Assembly: GCA_009746045.1 (NCBI GenBank)
Contig: RPFO01000002.1
Span: forward strand, 1,187,740 to 1,251,739
Origin: Mesostigma viride
Taxonomy: Eukaryota > Streptophyta > Mesostigmatophyceae > Mesostigmatales > Mesostigmataceae
DNA length: 64,000 bases
Direction of reading: 5' to 3'
The notes below the pieces were generated by a model. That model was not told where the DNA came from. It worked only from the letters and a program-made list of their open reading frames with translations, and did no database searches. A program made the position numbers and the translations under genes. Positions 10,664 to 20,763 of this stretch are shown in pieces. Positions within the stretch are counted from its first letter, which is position 1, and each line of letters opens with the position of its first letter.

Positions 10664-12250
10664 ATGCAGCACCAGTGCCCAGAACGCAGCGCAGCAGCGG
10701 AAGTGAATATGGGAAAGCGCCGGACTGACATGGCGGCACCAAAGGGTGCAGCCACAACAAAGGGCGGGGTCTCGGCACGCGAGGCCCCAGGGAGAAAGAA
10801 GGCCAGGCGGGCCGACGTGGAAAGAAACGACCACTGGGGGAAGCAGGAGGCGGAGAACCTGGACTCGGACATACAAACCTCCGACGACGAGGACGACGAC
10901 GACGACGACTATGACGACGATGGCTTGGACACCACGCCTCAGAAGGGTGGGCAGGACAAGGGCTCGGGCAGCAAGGGGAAGACTAGGAAAGCTGAGGCAG
11001 GCAGCGGGGGCGCTACTCATAGCAGGCTGGACCCTAGCGGGACAGCCGCGGACGTCCGCCAACTCAAGAGCGACATGGCGAAGCAGAAAGAAATGACCGA
11101 CAAGATGTATGAGATGCTTCAACAGTTACTGGACCATGCAGGGTCGGCAGCCCTGGTCGCAGGAGGCCACGCCCACGCAGCCGACCCGGCTTTCCAGTGC
11201 CTCAGGACCTGAGGGGAGCCCGGCGAGCGACGCTCGCGGCTCGATCGACGCTGGCTTCGTTCCAGTCTTCGAATGGGTAAACCCCTCTGCTGTATTAGGG
11301 GAACCCTTTAAAGTGCATCTTCCGTATGGTTCTGCTTGGAGTTGTTTGGGGTGATTATGATCTACGAAATGCAAATGCAATCAACAGTACTTGTCACGTG
11401 TGTCGTTTCACTTATGGTTGTGTGTTTTGTTTGGGTCTCGCAGTGGAAAAAGAAGGAGATCCAGGCTGCGTTTGACGACATGGATGGCCACTTTCTCACC
11501 CCTGAGGCCATGGACCAGGAGGATGACGGGGGGCTGTGGAAGAAGTATGTTGCCATCGTGGCGGACGTGGCCATCCAGAACAATTACATGCCAGCGGGCA
11601 GGAGGGAGGCCGCCGCCAAGCACGCAGCATCGGCAATGCGATGCCACCTGACATCAACCAGGTCCAATGCCAAGAAGCAGATTCGAAAGATGACGCTAGA
11701 CAACAAGAAGTACGTTGAGGCGGCGGCAGCGCCAGCCGGCGACATCCGCTCCAAGGGGCGTAAACGCCTGGTGTATGACGTAAGTGTATGACTTACGGGG
11801 TCACTTTGCTGCTCAACTAGGTTTAATGGGTGGTGGCCTGTCGAGGAACGTGTGGACTAAAAACGATATGGTAAAGCCTTGCTGTTCTTCCTTGTGCCCT
11901 TTGCAACATCATGCATTATTATATATCCATGCTGTCGTATGCATTACATTCTACACTTGCTCACTGTCATGTATGTGTGTACGCTTGCAATTGGACTTGC
12001 TCGTGGTGTCAGTGCGCAGTTCCTCCTTCGCAAGTTCAAGCACTGGAACGTGGACACGATGAAGCAGCGAAAGGTCCTGATTGACCATGTCGGCCTTGTG
12101 GTAGACTCCGTGTGGGAAGCTGAGGCTGACATGAGGGCCAAATCAGCTAGCGGCCTCGTGGCGAGGAAGTTTCTGACCACCGCTGACGCAGCCAAGTTCG
12201 ATGCAGACCTGGACGACCTCATTGAGGAGGAAGCACTGGACGAGTGCTGA
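10664..12250 (+). CDS. acidic/basic protein of unknown function, three exons
   Basis: Model: exon 1 from ATG 10664 (or 10709) to about 11276; exon 2 11444-11779 (acceptor TCTCGCAG, donor GAC/GTAAGT); exon 3 12020-12250 (acceptor GTGCGCAG), both in phase 0. Exon 1 encodes a Lys/Arg-rich start, an Asp-rich run (residues about 80-95) and a helical MAKQKEMTDKMYEMLQQLL segment. Exons 2 and 3 encode a charged helical region ending in an acidic tail. The exon-1 frame stops at 11212 while a phase-compatible donor (AATGG/GTAAAC, 11276) lies in another frame; a short intron, a donor near 11155, or a frame lesion must explain this. No family recognised; DNA binding is only a guess from composition. It starts 180 bp outside the CACTA right end. 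Confidence 0.5.
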
Positions 12251-13300
12251 TAAATGGCATTAGCGGAAGACAATAATTACTATCCACAACTTGTGCACGG
12301 TATACAATGGCATCAGGCCATGCCTTGGCTGGACCCCAAGTCCAGACTTACCACCAGCTGGTAATGTTACGCTAGGTGGAACCTTGTATTATGGCAGGAC
12401 CTTGAAGACATTGATGATGATACTGCCTTTGAATACTCTGTGTTTTTCTGATGTGAGCCAATGATGCTATATGTTTTATCATGGTGGGCCGCACCTTGTC
12501 TTTTACACTTACACTTATGGGCTGGTTTTTTTTAGTATGTTAAAATCTGAACCGTTTATTAAAAATTTATCAAGATGCGACATTTCCCATGCTTTTGGCC
12601 ACCTAAACCACCTGCCACATGCCCTGGAACTGTGCCCTAGTGATGCTCTAATATGCCCCATGCCCCATGGCTCATGCCCCATCATGCCCCATGCCCCATG
12701 CCCTTCTACTGCATGTTCGATGCTCCATGCCACACATGCCACGAACCGCAAGCCAACTGTCAAACATCGTTGCTCCCATTCCCCCATACCCCATGCCCCA
12801 TGCCCCATGCCCCATGTGCCCAAAACCAAGCCCCCCATGCCCGGCCATATGGCCTAATTGCTCCATGCTCCATGCCCCATGCACCAATTAAGTGCCCTGG
12901 CACATCCCATGCCATATTACAATGCGCGTGATTTTCATCAATGATGTGTGTGTGTGCTTCTTGCGCCTACTTGCCTGTGTTATGACCATGCCAATGCAGT
13001 TTGAAGTCACAACAACTACTGATCAAGGAGCTGCAGTCCAAGTATATTGCATGAGGGACCCAGCACAAGAACCTTTATGATGTCAAGTGCAGCTGGGCAC
13101 TGTCAAGACGAAATGGCACGGCCAGCTTACATGCTGACTCTCTTGGCCATCACATTTTTCGCAAGCCCAATACCTTGTCATCCTGCTATGTCCAAGGTAG
13201 CCACTAAAAGCCAGCCACATTGGCAAGAAAGTTGTCTCCACCGATAGGTCACTACACCTTGGTCACTGGTCAGCCACTAACAAAAGGATGGCAGCACCTA
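12251..13300. other. intergenic stretch with CATGCCC repeats
   Basis: Contains an irregular CATGCCC/CATGCCCC microsatellite at about 12650-12900. The rest shows no gene. It is the shared 3' side of the convergent genes ending at 12250 and 13301. Confidence 0.7.
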
Positions 13301-16249
13301 CTATTGCATGTGACACCCGCTAGGTTGCCCATAGATGCTGCCGTTGAACTGGTACGGCAACCCGCGCCCCGCGCTGGCATTGCCATGGTACGCCGACAGT
13401 GGCAGAGCGCCATGGGACTCAGAACGGCTGTTAGGTACTAGGAGGCATGCAAAGCGATCCATCGTGTCTGCCAGCCGGTGCATGGCTAGCTGTACACCAT
13501 GGTCAGCTGCCATGCCTGAATGGTTGAGAACACCGCGGTCGCTCATGCTTCTGACTGCTGATGTATCGCCCATGCCGATGCCCAGCAACCCATAGTTTCG
13601 CTGCAACTGCGGCTGAACAGGCTGCAACATCTGCTGCAGGAACTGCTGCTGCTGCTCCCGCGGCTGCTGCTCCACTAGATGCCACATCTGGTGCAAAAAC
13701 TGCAACCTCGTTTGCGGCTGCAGCTGCGGTTGTGGCTGCTGTGGCGGAGGCGGTGGCGGCGGGGATGGCACCGGCTGCAAGTGCGGCTGCGACTCCAACA
13801 TGTCCAACAGCTGCTGCAGGATCGGCTGACTTGTTTGCGATGGCTGTGGTGATGGTGGTGGCGGCAGAGGCTGCTGCCGTTGCAGCAGTGGCCACGGCAG
13901 TGACGGCAGCGACTGCGGCTGCTGCGATGGCAGCGACTGCGGCTGGTGCGACGGCAGCGACTGCGGCTGCTGCGACGGCAGCGACTGCGGCTGCTGCCAC
14001 GACAGCGACTGCGGCTGCTGCGACTCCTCCCCGCGCTTACGTAGCTGCGCCACCTCTTCCTCCAACTTGCGCCGCTCTTGCTCCAACTTGCGCCGCTCTT
14101 CCTCCATCTTGCGCCGCTCTTCCTCCATCTTGCGCCGCTCTCCAGCTGCATTTTCCAGCTCCTTAGTGTACTGCTGCAGCTTGTTGTCAGATGCGCGCTG
14201 CACGCTTTGCCTGGTCGCCAGTCGCTGTGCTTCCTGGTGTGCAAGCATGGTTTCATCGTCGGTGTCTGTAATCATCATGTCCGCACCATGACCAATCCAA
14301 TCCTCATCGTCATCCACAGACACCACAGCAACCCTGCCTTTAGCTGCCCTGGATACGCCCTTAGCTTGGCAATTGGATGTTGGTGGAATGTTTTCCTTGT
14401 CAGCAGAAGGTGCCACCTTCCTCTTTTGTCTTGTTGCCGTGCTTGCCGCTGCCTTTGGCGCGGGTGCAGCTTTGGACCCGGCTCCCTTGGATCCCGCTGC
14501 CGTGGTTGCCGCTGCCTTGGGCGCGGGTGCAGCTTTGGACCCGGCTCCCTTGGATCCCGCTGCCGTGGTTGCCGCTGCCTTGGGCGCGGCTCCAGCCCTG
14601 GTCCGGGTCGCTGCCGTAGGCTCTGCCGTGGGCGCACTCGGTTCGATGACCTTGGTTCGCTGGCTCTCTGTTTCTGTGGCCGGCATGGCCGTGATCGCTG
14701 GAGTTGGTTGGCCAGGGGTAATGGAGCTCACCGCATGGGCCAAAGCCGCTGTTGCGGTGAGATTGTGCAGTGCGTTGTGGCACTGCTGGACCGACAAGAC
14801 TTGGAGCCCACCGGTAACCTTCATGACTGATTTGCTCCCGCGCCTCACGAATGGTGTGCATGGAGGCTCATCAGTGGCGGTGCAGCGCAGGTAATAGAAT
14901 TCATGCCAAAGTCGCAGCGTATTCTCGTCACAATGCTGACGCACCCGACTGCATGATCGATTGTCGGGCCCGACCCTGCAGTTTGTAGGTGCCAGCACGA
15001 AACCGGCATTTGGGTGCACAATAACCACGCAGCACGCTTGGTCTGACACGTAGCTGTGTGGGGCGACCACGTCACCCACACTGACTTGACAAAATTGTCC
15101 AGCAGCATTTGTCCAGGAGACCGTTCCCTGCACAAGTCGCGGTATGGGAAGACAAGCAATGCAATTTACATAAAAACGCAAGCACTAGTCAGCTACCATT
15201 CCCGTTGAATCACAACCAACAAGCAAGCCATAGTCTAGGTGACTGAAGCTAAGTTCAATTGGAGTGCCTTCCTACCAAGAGAAACAGATTCCCTCGCGGG
15301 GGCGTGCAAACTCAGGCATAGCGTATAGGGCGCGTGAAAACGGCAAAGGCAAAGCGGAGCCCGCCGCCTTGCGGCGGGCTCCGCTTTGCCTTTGCCGTTT
15401 TCACGCGCCCTATACGCTATGCCTGAGTTTGCACGCCCCCGCGAGGGAATATAGCCCGCAGCCCTACCGCTTTGCAACCCCCCACGAGTGAAATTTTATA
15501 TTTTATAGTGCCAAGCCGTGCAGGGTTTTATATACACACAGTGTAGAGCACTACTGTACACACAGTCTATAGCATTGTCAACCAAGCAAATCCAAATACA
15601 TGTCACAGAAACAGTTTTCCTTCAAACACACCTGGTATAACGAGCCGCCAGGAGCAAACTCGACTGGCGAGGTGCCCTCACTCTGAGAAACCAAAGGAGT
15701 TTCAACAGGAACTCCTACAGTGATAGGAACTCCTTCCGCCGTCGCGTTGCTCAGCGTCGTTTGCAGCACTTCACCGGACGGCTGCACATCGCCGTTCGCC
15801 AGCCCGGCTGAGATTTCCGGCAAGTGGCTCTGCGGCGTTTCCTGTGTGACCCCAGATGTCGCAGCCGTTACCGGATGCGTGATTCCTGGTGAGGACCCTG
15901 CTCCGAAATCCACCTCTAGCTGCCGTGAGGTGGGGTCGTTGGGACGCAGCCTAAACCTGTTAGCAAAGGCAGCCATGGCATCGTCTGGGGCATCTCCTGG
16001 TAACTGAGCATCGGGCACCGTGCACTGCACACATTTCCAAACCGTCTGTCCACTGCTGTTAGTACCGGTAGGGTTTGGTGACAGCAAAAACGTGCATGCA
16101 GCATGCGCCTTTCTCCCACACTTTCCGGAGCATTCACAGGTAGCACCCTTAAGAAACTTAGGGTCATTGCCATTTGCTGAGGCTACATGGCACTCTGCGA
16201 TACCAGCCTCACAGTTAGCATCGTCCAATGCATCGTCGGCAGTAGCCAT
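13301..16249 (-). CDS. Cys-rich (PHD-like) and Gln-rich coiled-coil protein, two exons
   Basis: Exon 1 16249-15632 starts at ATG and ends TACCAG/GTGTGT. Exon 2 15127-13301 begins after TTGTGCAG. Both junctions are phase 0, giving about 814 residues. Residues about 12-75 carry a Cys/His array (CECSGKCGRKAHAAC...WKCVQC) that resembles a divergent PHD-type zinc finger. After the junction comes a compact Cys-containing domain (GTVSWTNAAGQFCQVSVGDV). Then come two copies of an Ala/Lys/Gly-rich unit (KAAATTAAGSKGAGSKAAPA), an acidic patch, a Glu/Arg coiled coil built on EERRKMEEERRKLEQ, and Gln/Pro/Ser repeats of QPQSLPSQ type. Composition suggests a nuclear chromatin or transcription protein (inference). 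The intron holds an 80-bp-arm palindrome. Confidence 0.65.
15288..15450. repeat. perfect 80-bp-arm palindrome, 3-nt loop
   Basis: Arms 15288-15367 and 15371-15450 are exact reverse complements around CTT. As RNA it would form a very stable hairpin. It sits in the intron 15631-15128 of the Cys/Gln-rich protein gene. It may be a foldback MITE. Confidence 0.95.
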
Positions 16250-16380
16250 ATGGGAGAAACCTCACGTAATTGTTACCGATCATACGCCATCCCCGGTTGA
16301 TCAATTCGCTTTGCGACTTGCGGGCACAAGGTTTTACGGGTGAACTCCCGCGCTCACAGCCTCCGTTGAGCAAACCTGTT

Positions 16381-16887
16381 TCAATTGCCAACCGAGATGT
16401 CAAGTTGTCAAACGAGATGTCAAGTTGACAACCGAAGTGCCTCCTGAACTGTCAACTAAAAGTCTAAAGCCGCAATCGACAGTACTACAAGTTGACAGTT
16501 CAGAAGGTAGGTCGGTTTTGCGCAATTGCCTACCTTCTGAACTGTCAACTAAAAGTCTAAAGCAGCAATCGACAGTACTACAAGTTGACAGTTCAGAAGG
16601 TAGGTCGGTTTTGCGCAATTGCCTACCTTCTGAACTGTCAACTAAAAGTCTAAAGCCGCAATCGACAGTACTACAAGTTGACAGTTCAGAAGGTAGGTCG
16701 GTTTTGCGCAATTGCCTACCTTCTGAACTGTCAACTAAAAGTCTAAAGCCGCAATCGACAGTACTACAAGTTGACAGTTCAGAAGGTAGGTCGGTTTTGC
16801 GCAATTGCCTAGTTGACAGTTCAGGAGGCACTTCGGTTGTCAACTTGACATCTCGTTTGACAACTTGACATCTCGGTTGGCAATTGA
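16381..16887. repeat. foldback element: 77-bp inverted arms around four 93-bp units
   Basis: Arms 16381-16457 and 16811-16887 are exact reverse complements and contain repeated GATGTCAAGTTG blocks. Between them, units start at 16451, 16544, 16637 and 16730. Each unit holds its own 22-bp inverted repeat (AGTTGACAGTTCAGAAGGTA and complement) around TCGGTTTTGCGCAATTG. It lies between two divergent genes (start codons at 16249 and 17243). Confidence 0.93.
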
Positions 16888-17242
16888 CCATCTCGTAATT
16901 TGGTGCCTGCAAGTCGGTGAACAACCTGTCAGCTCGCCGACCAACTCGACTTCCCGCCTAACTCAGGTGCTTCCCCGCGTATTATGCATGACACTTCACT
17001 GCCAGGTTGGCTTGTCCCACGCCAACCTGCGTACTTCCGCGGCAACTGCATTTTGCCACTGTCGACTAACTGCTTGTGAATGTGTTACGAGGTAGTAATG
17101 CATTACGAGGATGAACTGATGTAAATGTGTGGAAATTAGGTCAGTCTTCTGTAGGAGTTGTGCATTGACTACTAGTTTCTCTATCAGTCTGTCATGTGGA
17201 CAGGTCCACGTTCAGTTGACAGCTGCGCACCATGCGTTGAAA

Positions 17243-20116
17243 ATGGCGTCTTCTTGTTCGAGGTCAGCCACCCCCGGCGGCAGGACAGCAGCCTTTGTCG
17301 ACAGGGATGGTAGCGTGTGCGTCACCAATGTTGGCTCCCTCGGCACGGATTCTAACCAGCCGGGGGCAGCTGGCTGCCTTGGTAGCGAACGCAGGCAAGC
17401 AGGGAGAAAGAGCATCGCCACGGTGCGGTCGGAGAAACTGGTGGACAGCGTCATCGTCGCTGACATGAGCCTTATTCGCACATGCTGCCAAAAGGATTGC
17501 ATGGGACCAGTCGGCACCTCAGTCCGGGATTTCCGAGTCTGGTGTGCAGCCAGAGAAAAGTACCTTGGCTTGCAAAAGCAGGAGGAGCGCAGCCAATTCG
17601 TGGTCAGTCTGCTGCAGAAGCACGGACTTCAGAACATCGTCGTCGAGCCGCCGGGAGGCACGCATCCGATTTATTGGAAGTACGATGTGAAGGGCCAGAT
17701 GTCCCTGCCTGTGAGCATGCCAAATGGTGACAAGGCCGAGATTGTCGCCTGCCACAAGGTTATCCAGGCTGTCCTGTGCATCTCGGCACCTGTGTGGCAC
17801 AGTCTCTTGAAGGCGGCGGTGCATGCAGAGTCTGTGCACGAGTCGGGCGAGTTCGCCTACGATGATATCACCCTCGACGAGCTAGGCTTGACCTCTGAAC
17901 AGCTGCAGCAGGCAGACAAGGCGGCGCGGATCACCGGTCGCAGTGAGGTGAGGGAGGTGACTGCCAATTGGATCATTGCGTACGCGCAGAGCAAGGGCGA
18001 CTACAACCCAGCGAGCGGTGAGAATGTGGTGCAGCTGGACCTCGACTGTCTGAAGCTGATCTGGGAGCAGGACTACTGCGAGGATGTGCGTAGCATGGTG
18101 GGCGACCACCTGAACTACAAGGCCTTTCGTGAGGTGTGGCTCAAGGTGGCAGAGGGCAACTACCACCCTGGCTCCCCCAAGATTGTCTTCAGGATTTTCA
18201 AGCGCAATGCCGGCATCTGCAACGACTGCGCCAACCTCAGGGAGATGCGGAGGGGCATCGGGCAGCGGCAGGACCTGCGCGCCACGTACGAGAAAGCGTG
18301 GGCCCTGCACAACGCAAGCCACCGAGATGAGAGGCGATACTTCTACGAGCGCAGGCACGAGTTCATGCTCGCGCTGTGTCTCTGGGCGTTCCTGCAGATC
18401 GTCATCGACAAGATGGACAAGCAGAAGAGCCGCGTGCCTTTCCTCTCCAACGGCTCCGATGTGTGGAAGCAAGTGGCTGACGGCGTGTTCCCGTTTTCCT
18501 GGTACGCGTGCGTGGTGCATGGCTGGAAGGCCCTCTTTTACTGTGGCCTGCCCTACTTGTTGACCAAGGGGCAGACGGGCTCCCTTACTGTCACCATGCT
18601 GATGGATGCTCTCTCGCTGGTGTGCAAGGCTGAGCCATGGGCGAAGGACGGGAGGCCAATGCCACCTGACCTCCATGTGCAGGTTGACGGGGGGAGCGAA
18701 AACCGAAACAACACGGTGCTGTGTTGGGCCGGGATGCTGGTGGCCACCGGCATGTTCAAGAACGTCTTCCTGCACCGCCTGCTGAGGGGCCACTCGCACT
18801 GTGACCCAGACCAGATGTTCGGTATCGGTGTGGGTTACATGAAGGACGGACGCTCCGGCTTGGAGTGCACACCCTATGCGACGCTAGAGGCGTTTATCGG
18901 GGGCTGGAAGGATGCCTTCAAGAACTCAGATGCCGACCCGACCAAGATGCGTCACGTGCCGGACGGGACGATGGTGCGGATGCTGGCTCAAGCCTACAAC
19001 GTGGCCGCCTGGATCGCAAAGCATAAGGACAAGGACTTGGCTGGGTGGGCCAACAGCGCCGATTTTTGCCAAGACATCGGGCCCGACAGCATTCCCTACA
19101 AGGGGCCATCGTCAGCTAAGCCGCACCACACCCATTTTCGCAAGGCCGAGGATGGCCGGGCATATTTCGGGTGGCAGCTTCTCCGCCGCGGCACCTGGTT
19201 CCCGGTGGGCTTTAAGGAAGGACAGCCCATGTACACCGAGGACGGGGAGGTTTACTATGGGTGCCGGGTGTTTGCTCCAGGCACGCCGATGGAAGACCTG
19301 GAGACGCCGCCGCCCTGGTGTCCGTTCGACGCGGACTGGTTCAAGAATGAGCTCCCGCGCATCAAGCGAGTGATTGCGGGCATCCCTGGCAACCCGAACC
19401 TGCGGCGCTATTTCTCGAGCTGCATGCCTGAGCTCCTGTCGTGGGGCGACTGGCTGGACAAGCTCCCAAGGCAGCCCGGCGCAGTCCCAGTGGAGTGGGA
19501 AATCGAGCCGTGGCTGACACCCGCCATGGTACGTGCCATTCGCGGCCGTGCACCGGCAGCGCCTACTCCCGAGCTGACGCGGGACGAACGTCTGGTGGAG
19601 CTGGCCACAGAGGCGGCTCGCATCGCGCAGCCCCTGGTCGAGCCGGTCCGCCACGCCGGCTTCACGCAGGCTGCATGGGAGCGGGCGAATCACCGCATCG
19701 AGCTGCAGGTCGCGTCACGCACCGCCTGCGATGCGTTGAAAGCAGGTGACAGTGTTCTGGCAGTCTTGCCGGAGCACGTGGCGTCAAGCCCCACGTGGAC
19801 GCCAGTGGTCTACGCCACCGTGGCGTCCGTGGTGCCACCTCAGGTAGGCACGGAGGGGCAGCGCTACGAGCTGGAATGCTTCCGCGCACCGTCTTACTTT
19901 GGGAAGTGGCAGCGCTGGAGCCCTCACTCGGCCATTTGTCCACCGCCGAGAGGGGTGCCGAAGCACACTTTTCAGGTGGCACCCTCGTCCATCCTCTTGT
20001 CCACGTGGAACAAGGGGAAGAAGAAGTATGCCGTTTCACTCAGCAAGGACGGCGTGCTGCTGAAAAACACAAGGGACGCCATCGCCAACACGCCCGCGCT
20101 AGTCACACGGCGATGA
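17243..20116 (+). CDS. DDE-like transposase (DUF7869-type protein)
   Basis: A single-exon ORF of 957 residues from ATG 17243; the frame stays open upstream to about 17129 with no earlier ATG. Landmarks: CCQKDC and CNDC cysteine pairs; VIDKMDKQKSRVPF (Asp at about 388-391); VDGGSENRNN (Asp at about 482); GHSHCDPDQMFG (Asp at about 520). This spaced order of Asp motifs and the GH-x-x-x-D-x-D-Q-x-F-G block are features I associate with DUF7869 proteins, thought to be integrase/transposase-like and common in algal and protist genomes. The C-terminus carries a Tudor/BAH-like stretch and a basic end. No terminal inverted repeats could be assigned, so an intact mobile element is not shown. The stop overlaps the next ORF's start. 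Confidence 0.7.
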   Translation: MASSCSRSATPGGRTAAFVDRDGSVCVTNVGSLGTDSNQPGAAGCLGSERRQAGRKSIATVRSEKLVDSVIVADMSLIRTCCQKDCMGPVGTSVRDFRVWCAAREKYLGLQKQEERSQFVVSLLQKHGLQNIVVEPPGGTHPIYWKYDVKGQMSLPVSMPNGDKAEIVACHKVIQAVLCISAPVWHSLLKAAVHAESVHESGEFAYDDITLDELGLTSEQLQQADKAARITGRSEVREVTANWIIAYAQSKGDYNPASGENVVQLDLDCLKLIWEQDYCEDVRSMVGDHLNYKAFREVWLKVAEGNYHPGSPKIVFRIFKRNAGICNDCANLREMRRGIGQRQDLRATYEKAWALHNASHRDERRYFYERRHEFMLALCLWAFLQIVIDKMDKQKSRVPFLSNGSDVWKQVADGVFPFSWYACVVHGWKALFYCGLPYLLTKGQTGSLTVTMLMDALSLVCKAEPWAKDGRPMPPDLHVQVDGGSENRNNTVLCWAGMLVATGMFKNVFLHRLLRGHSHCDPDQMFGIGVGYMKDGRSGLECTPYATLEAFIGGWKDAFKNSDADPTKMRHVPDGTMVRMLAQAYNVAAWIAKHKDKDLAGWANSADFCQDIGPDSIPYKGPSSAKPHHTHFRKAEDGRAYFGWQLLRRGTWFPVGFKEGQPMYTEDGEVYYGCRVFAPGTPMEDLETPPPWCPFDADWFKNELPRIKRVIAGIPGNPNLRRYFSSCMPELLSWGDWLDKLPRQPGAVPVEWEIEPWLTPAMVRAIRGRAPAAPTPELTRDERLVELATEAARIAQPLVEPVRHAGFTQAAWERANHRIELQVASRTACDALKAGDSVLAVLPEHVASSPTWTPVVYATVASVVPPQVGTEGQRYELECFRAPSYFGKWQRWSPHSAICPPPRGVPKHTFQVAPSSILLSTWNKGKKKYAVSLSKDGVLLKNTRDAIANTPALVTRR

Positions 20117-20763
20117 AATGGGATGGCTACGTCTCCCAGCAGGCGACTGAGGACTCCGCAAGCCGCGCGTTCCAGGATCTCGTGGCTGGCGGGATTCCGG
20201 TGGGCACGCGCGTGTGCGCCATGTTTCAGGCAAGGCGGGAGCACGGCAGGGTGGCGGCGGTGGATGCCGCTCGTCAAATGGCCCTCATCCGCTGGCAAGA
20301 TGACCCGACTCATGCATGGGAGGAGGAATCATATTGGCATCAATGCTCATACCTGAACCTGCAGTCCCTTTTGTGTTCGTGCCCTGGGATCGTTATCCCA
20401 CAGCTTGAGGAGGGCATTCTTGCAGCGGGGGACCTGAAGCTGCAGGGCTCGGCTGGGCAGACTGCAGGGGCTGAGCCTGACGTGGCCGAGGAGGATGCAT
20501 CCGCACATGCGGAGCCTTCTACGCGAGGCGGTAGGGGCGTGCAGACTCGTGGGAGGCGCGGGCAGCCGCCAGCGCACCCGGCAGCTGGCACAAGTCGTGC
20601 GGCACCCCTCGGAGGAGGGAGGAAGCAGTTGAGGCGGGCGGCAACTGCCACGCGTCACTCCTACAATGCTGCAGATTTGGAGGACAGTGACTTGGGCGAG
20701 GAGGATGTGGAGGAGGCCAGCCAGCCCAGCGACGAGGAGAACGACAGCATGGATGATGACTGA
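20113..20763 (+). CDS. second ORF overlapping the DDE-like transposase (ATGA)
   Basis: ATG 20113 overlaps the TGA at 20114-20116. The ORF encodes 216 residues: a beta-rich Tudor/chromo-like segment at about 30-75 (VGTRVCAMFQARREHGRVAA...MALIRWQDDP), then a disordered Gly/Arg-rich region and a strongly acidic C-terminus. The frame is also open upstream inside the transposase gene. It could be translated by termination-reinitiation, by a +1 or -1 shift, or after splicing; the sequence alone does not decide. No family is recognised with confidence. Confidence 0.55.
   Translation: MKWDGYVSQQATEDSASRAFQDLVAGGIPVGTRVCAMFQARREHGRVAAVDAARQMALIRWQDDPTHAWEEESYWHQCSYLNLQSLLCSCPGIVIPQLEEGILAAGDLKLQGSAGQTAGAEPDVAEEDASAHAEPSTRGGRGVQTRGRRGQPPAHPAAGTSRAAPLGGGRKQLRRAATATRHSYNAADLEDSDLGEEDVEEASQPSDEENDSMDDD

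Noticed and set aside
13503-14166. Ala-rich ORFs on both strands near 13.5-14.2 kb
   Set aside because: They are shadow frames of the Gln/Pro/Ser-coding repeats of the minus-strand Cys/Gln-rich protein gene.
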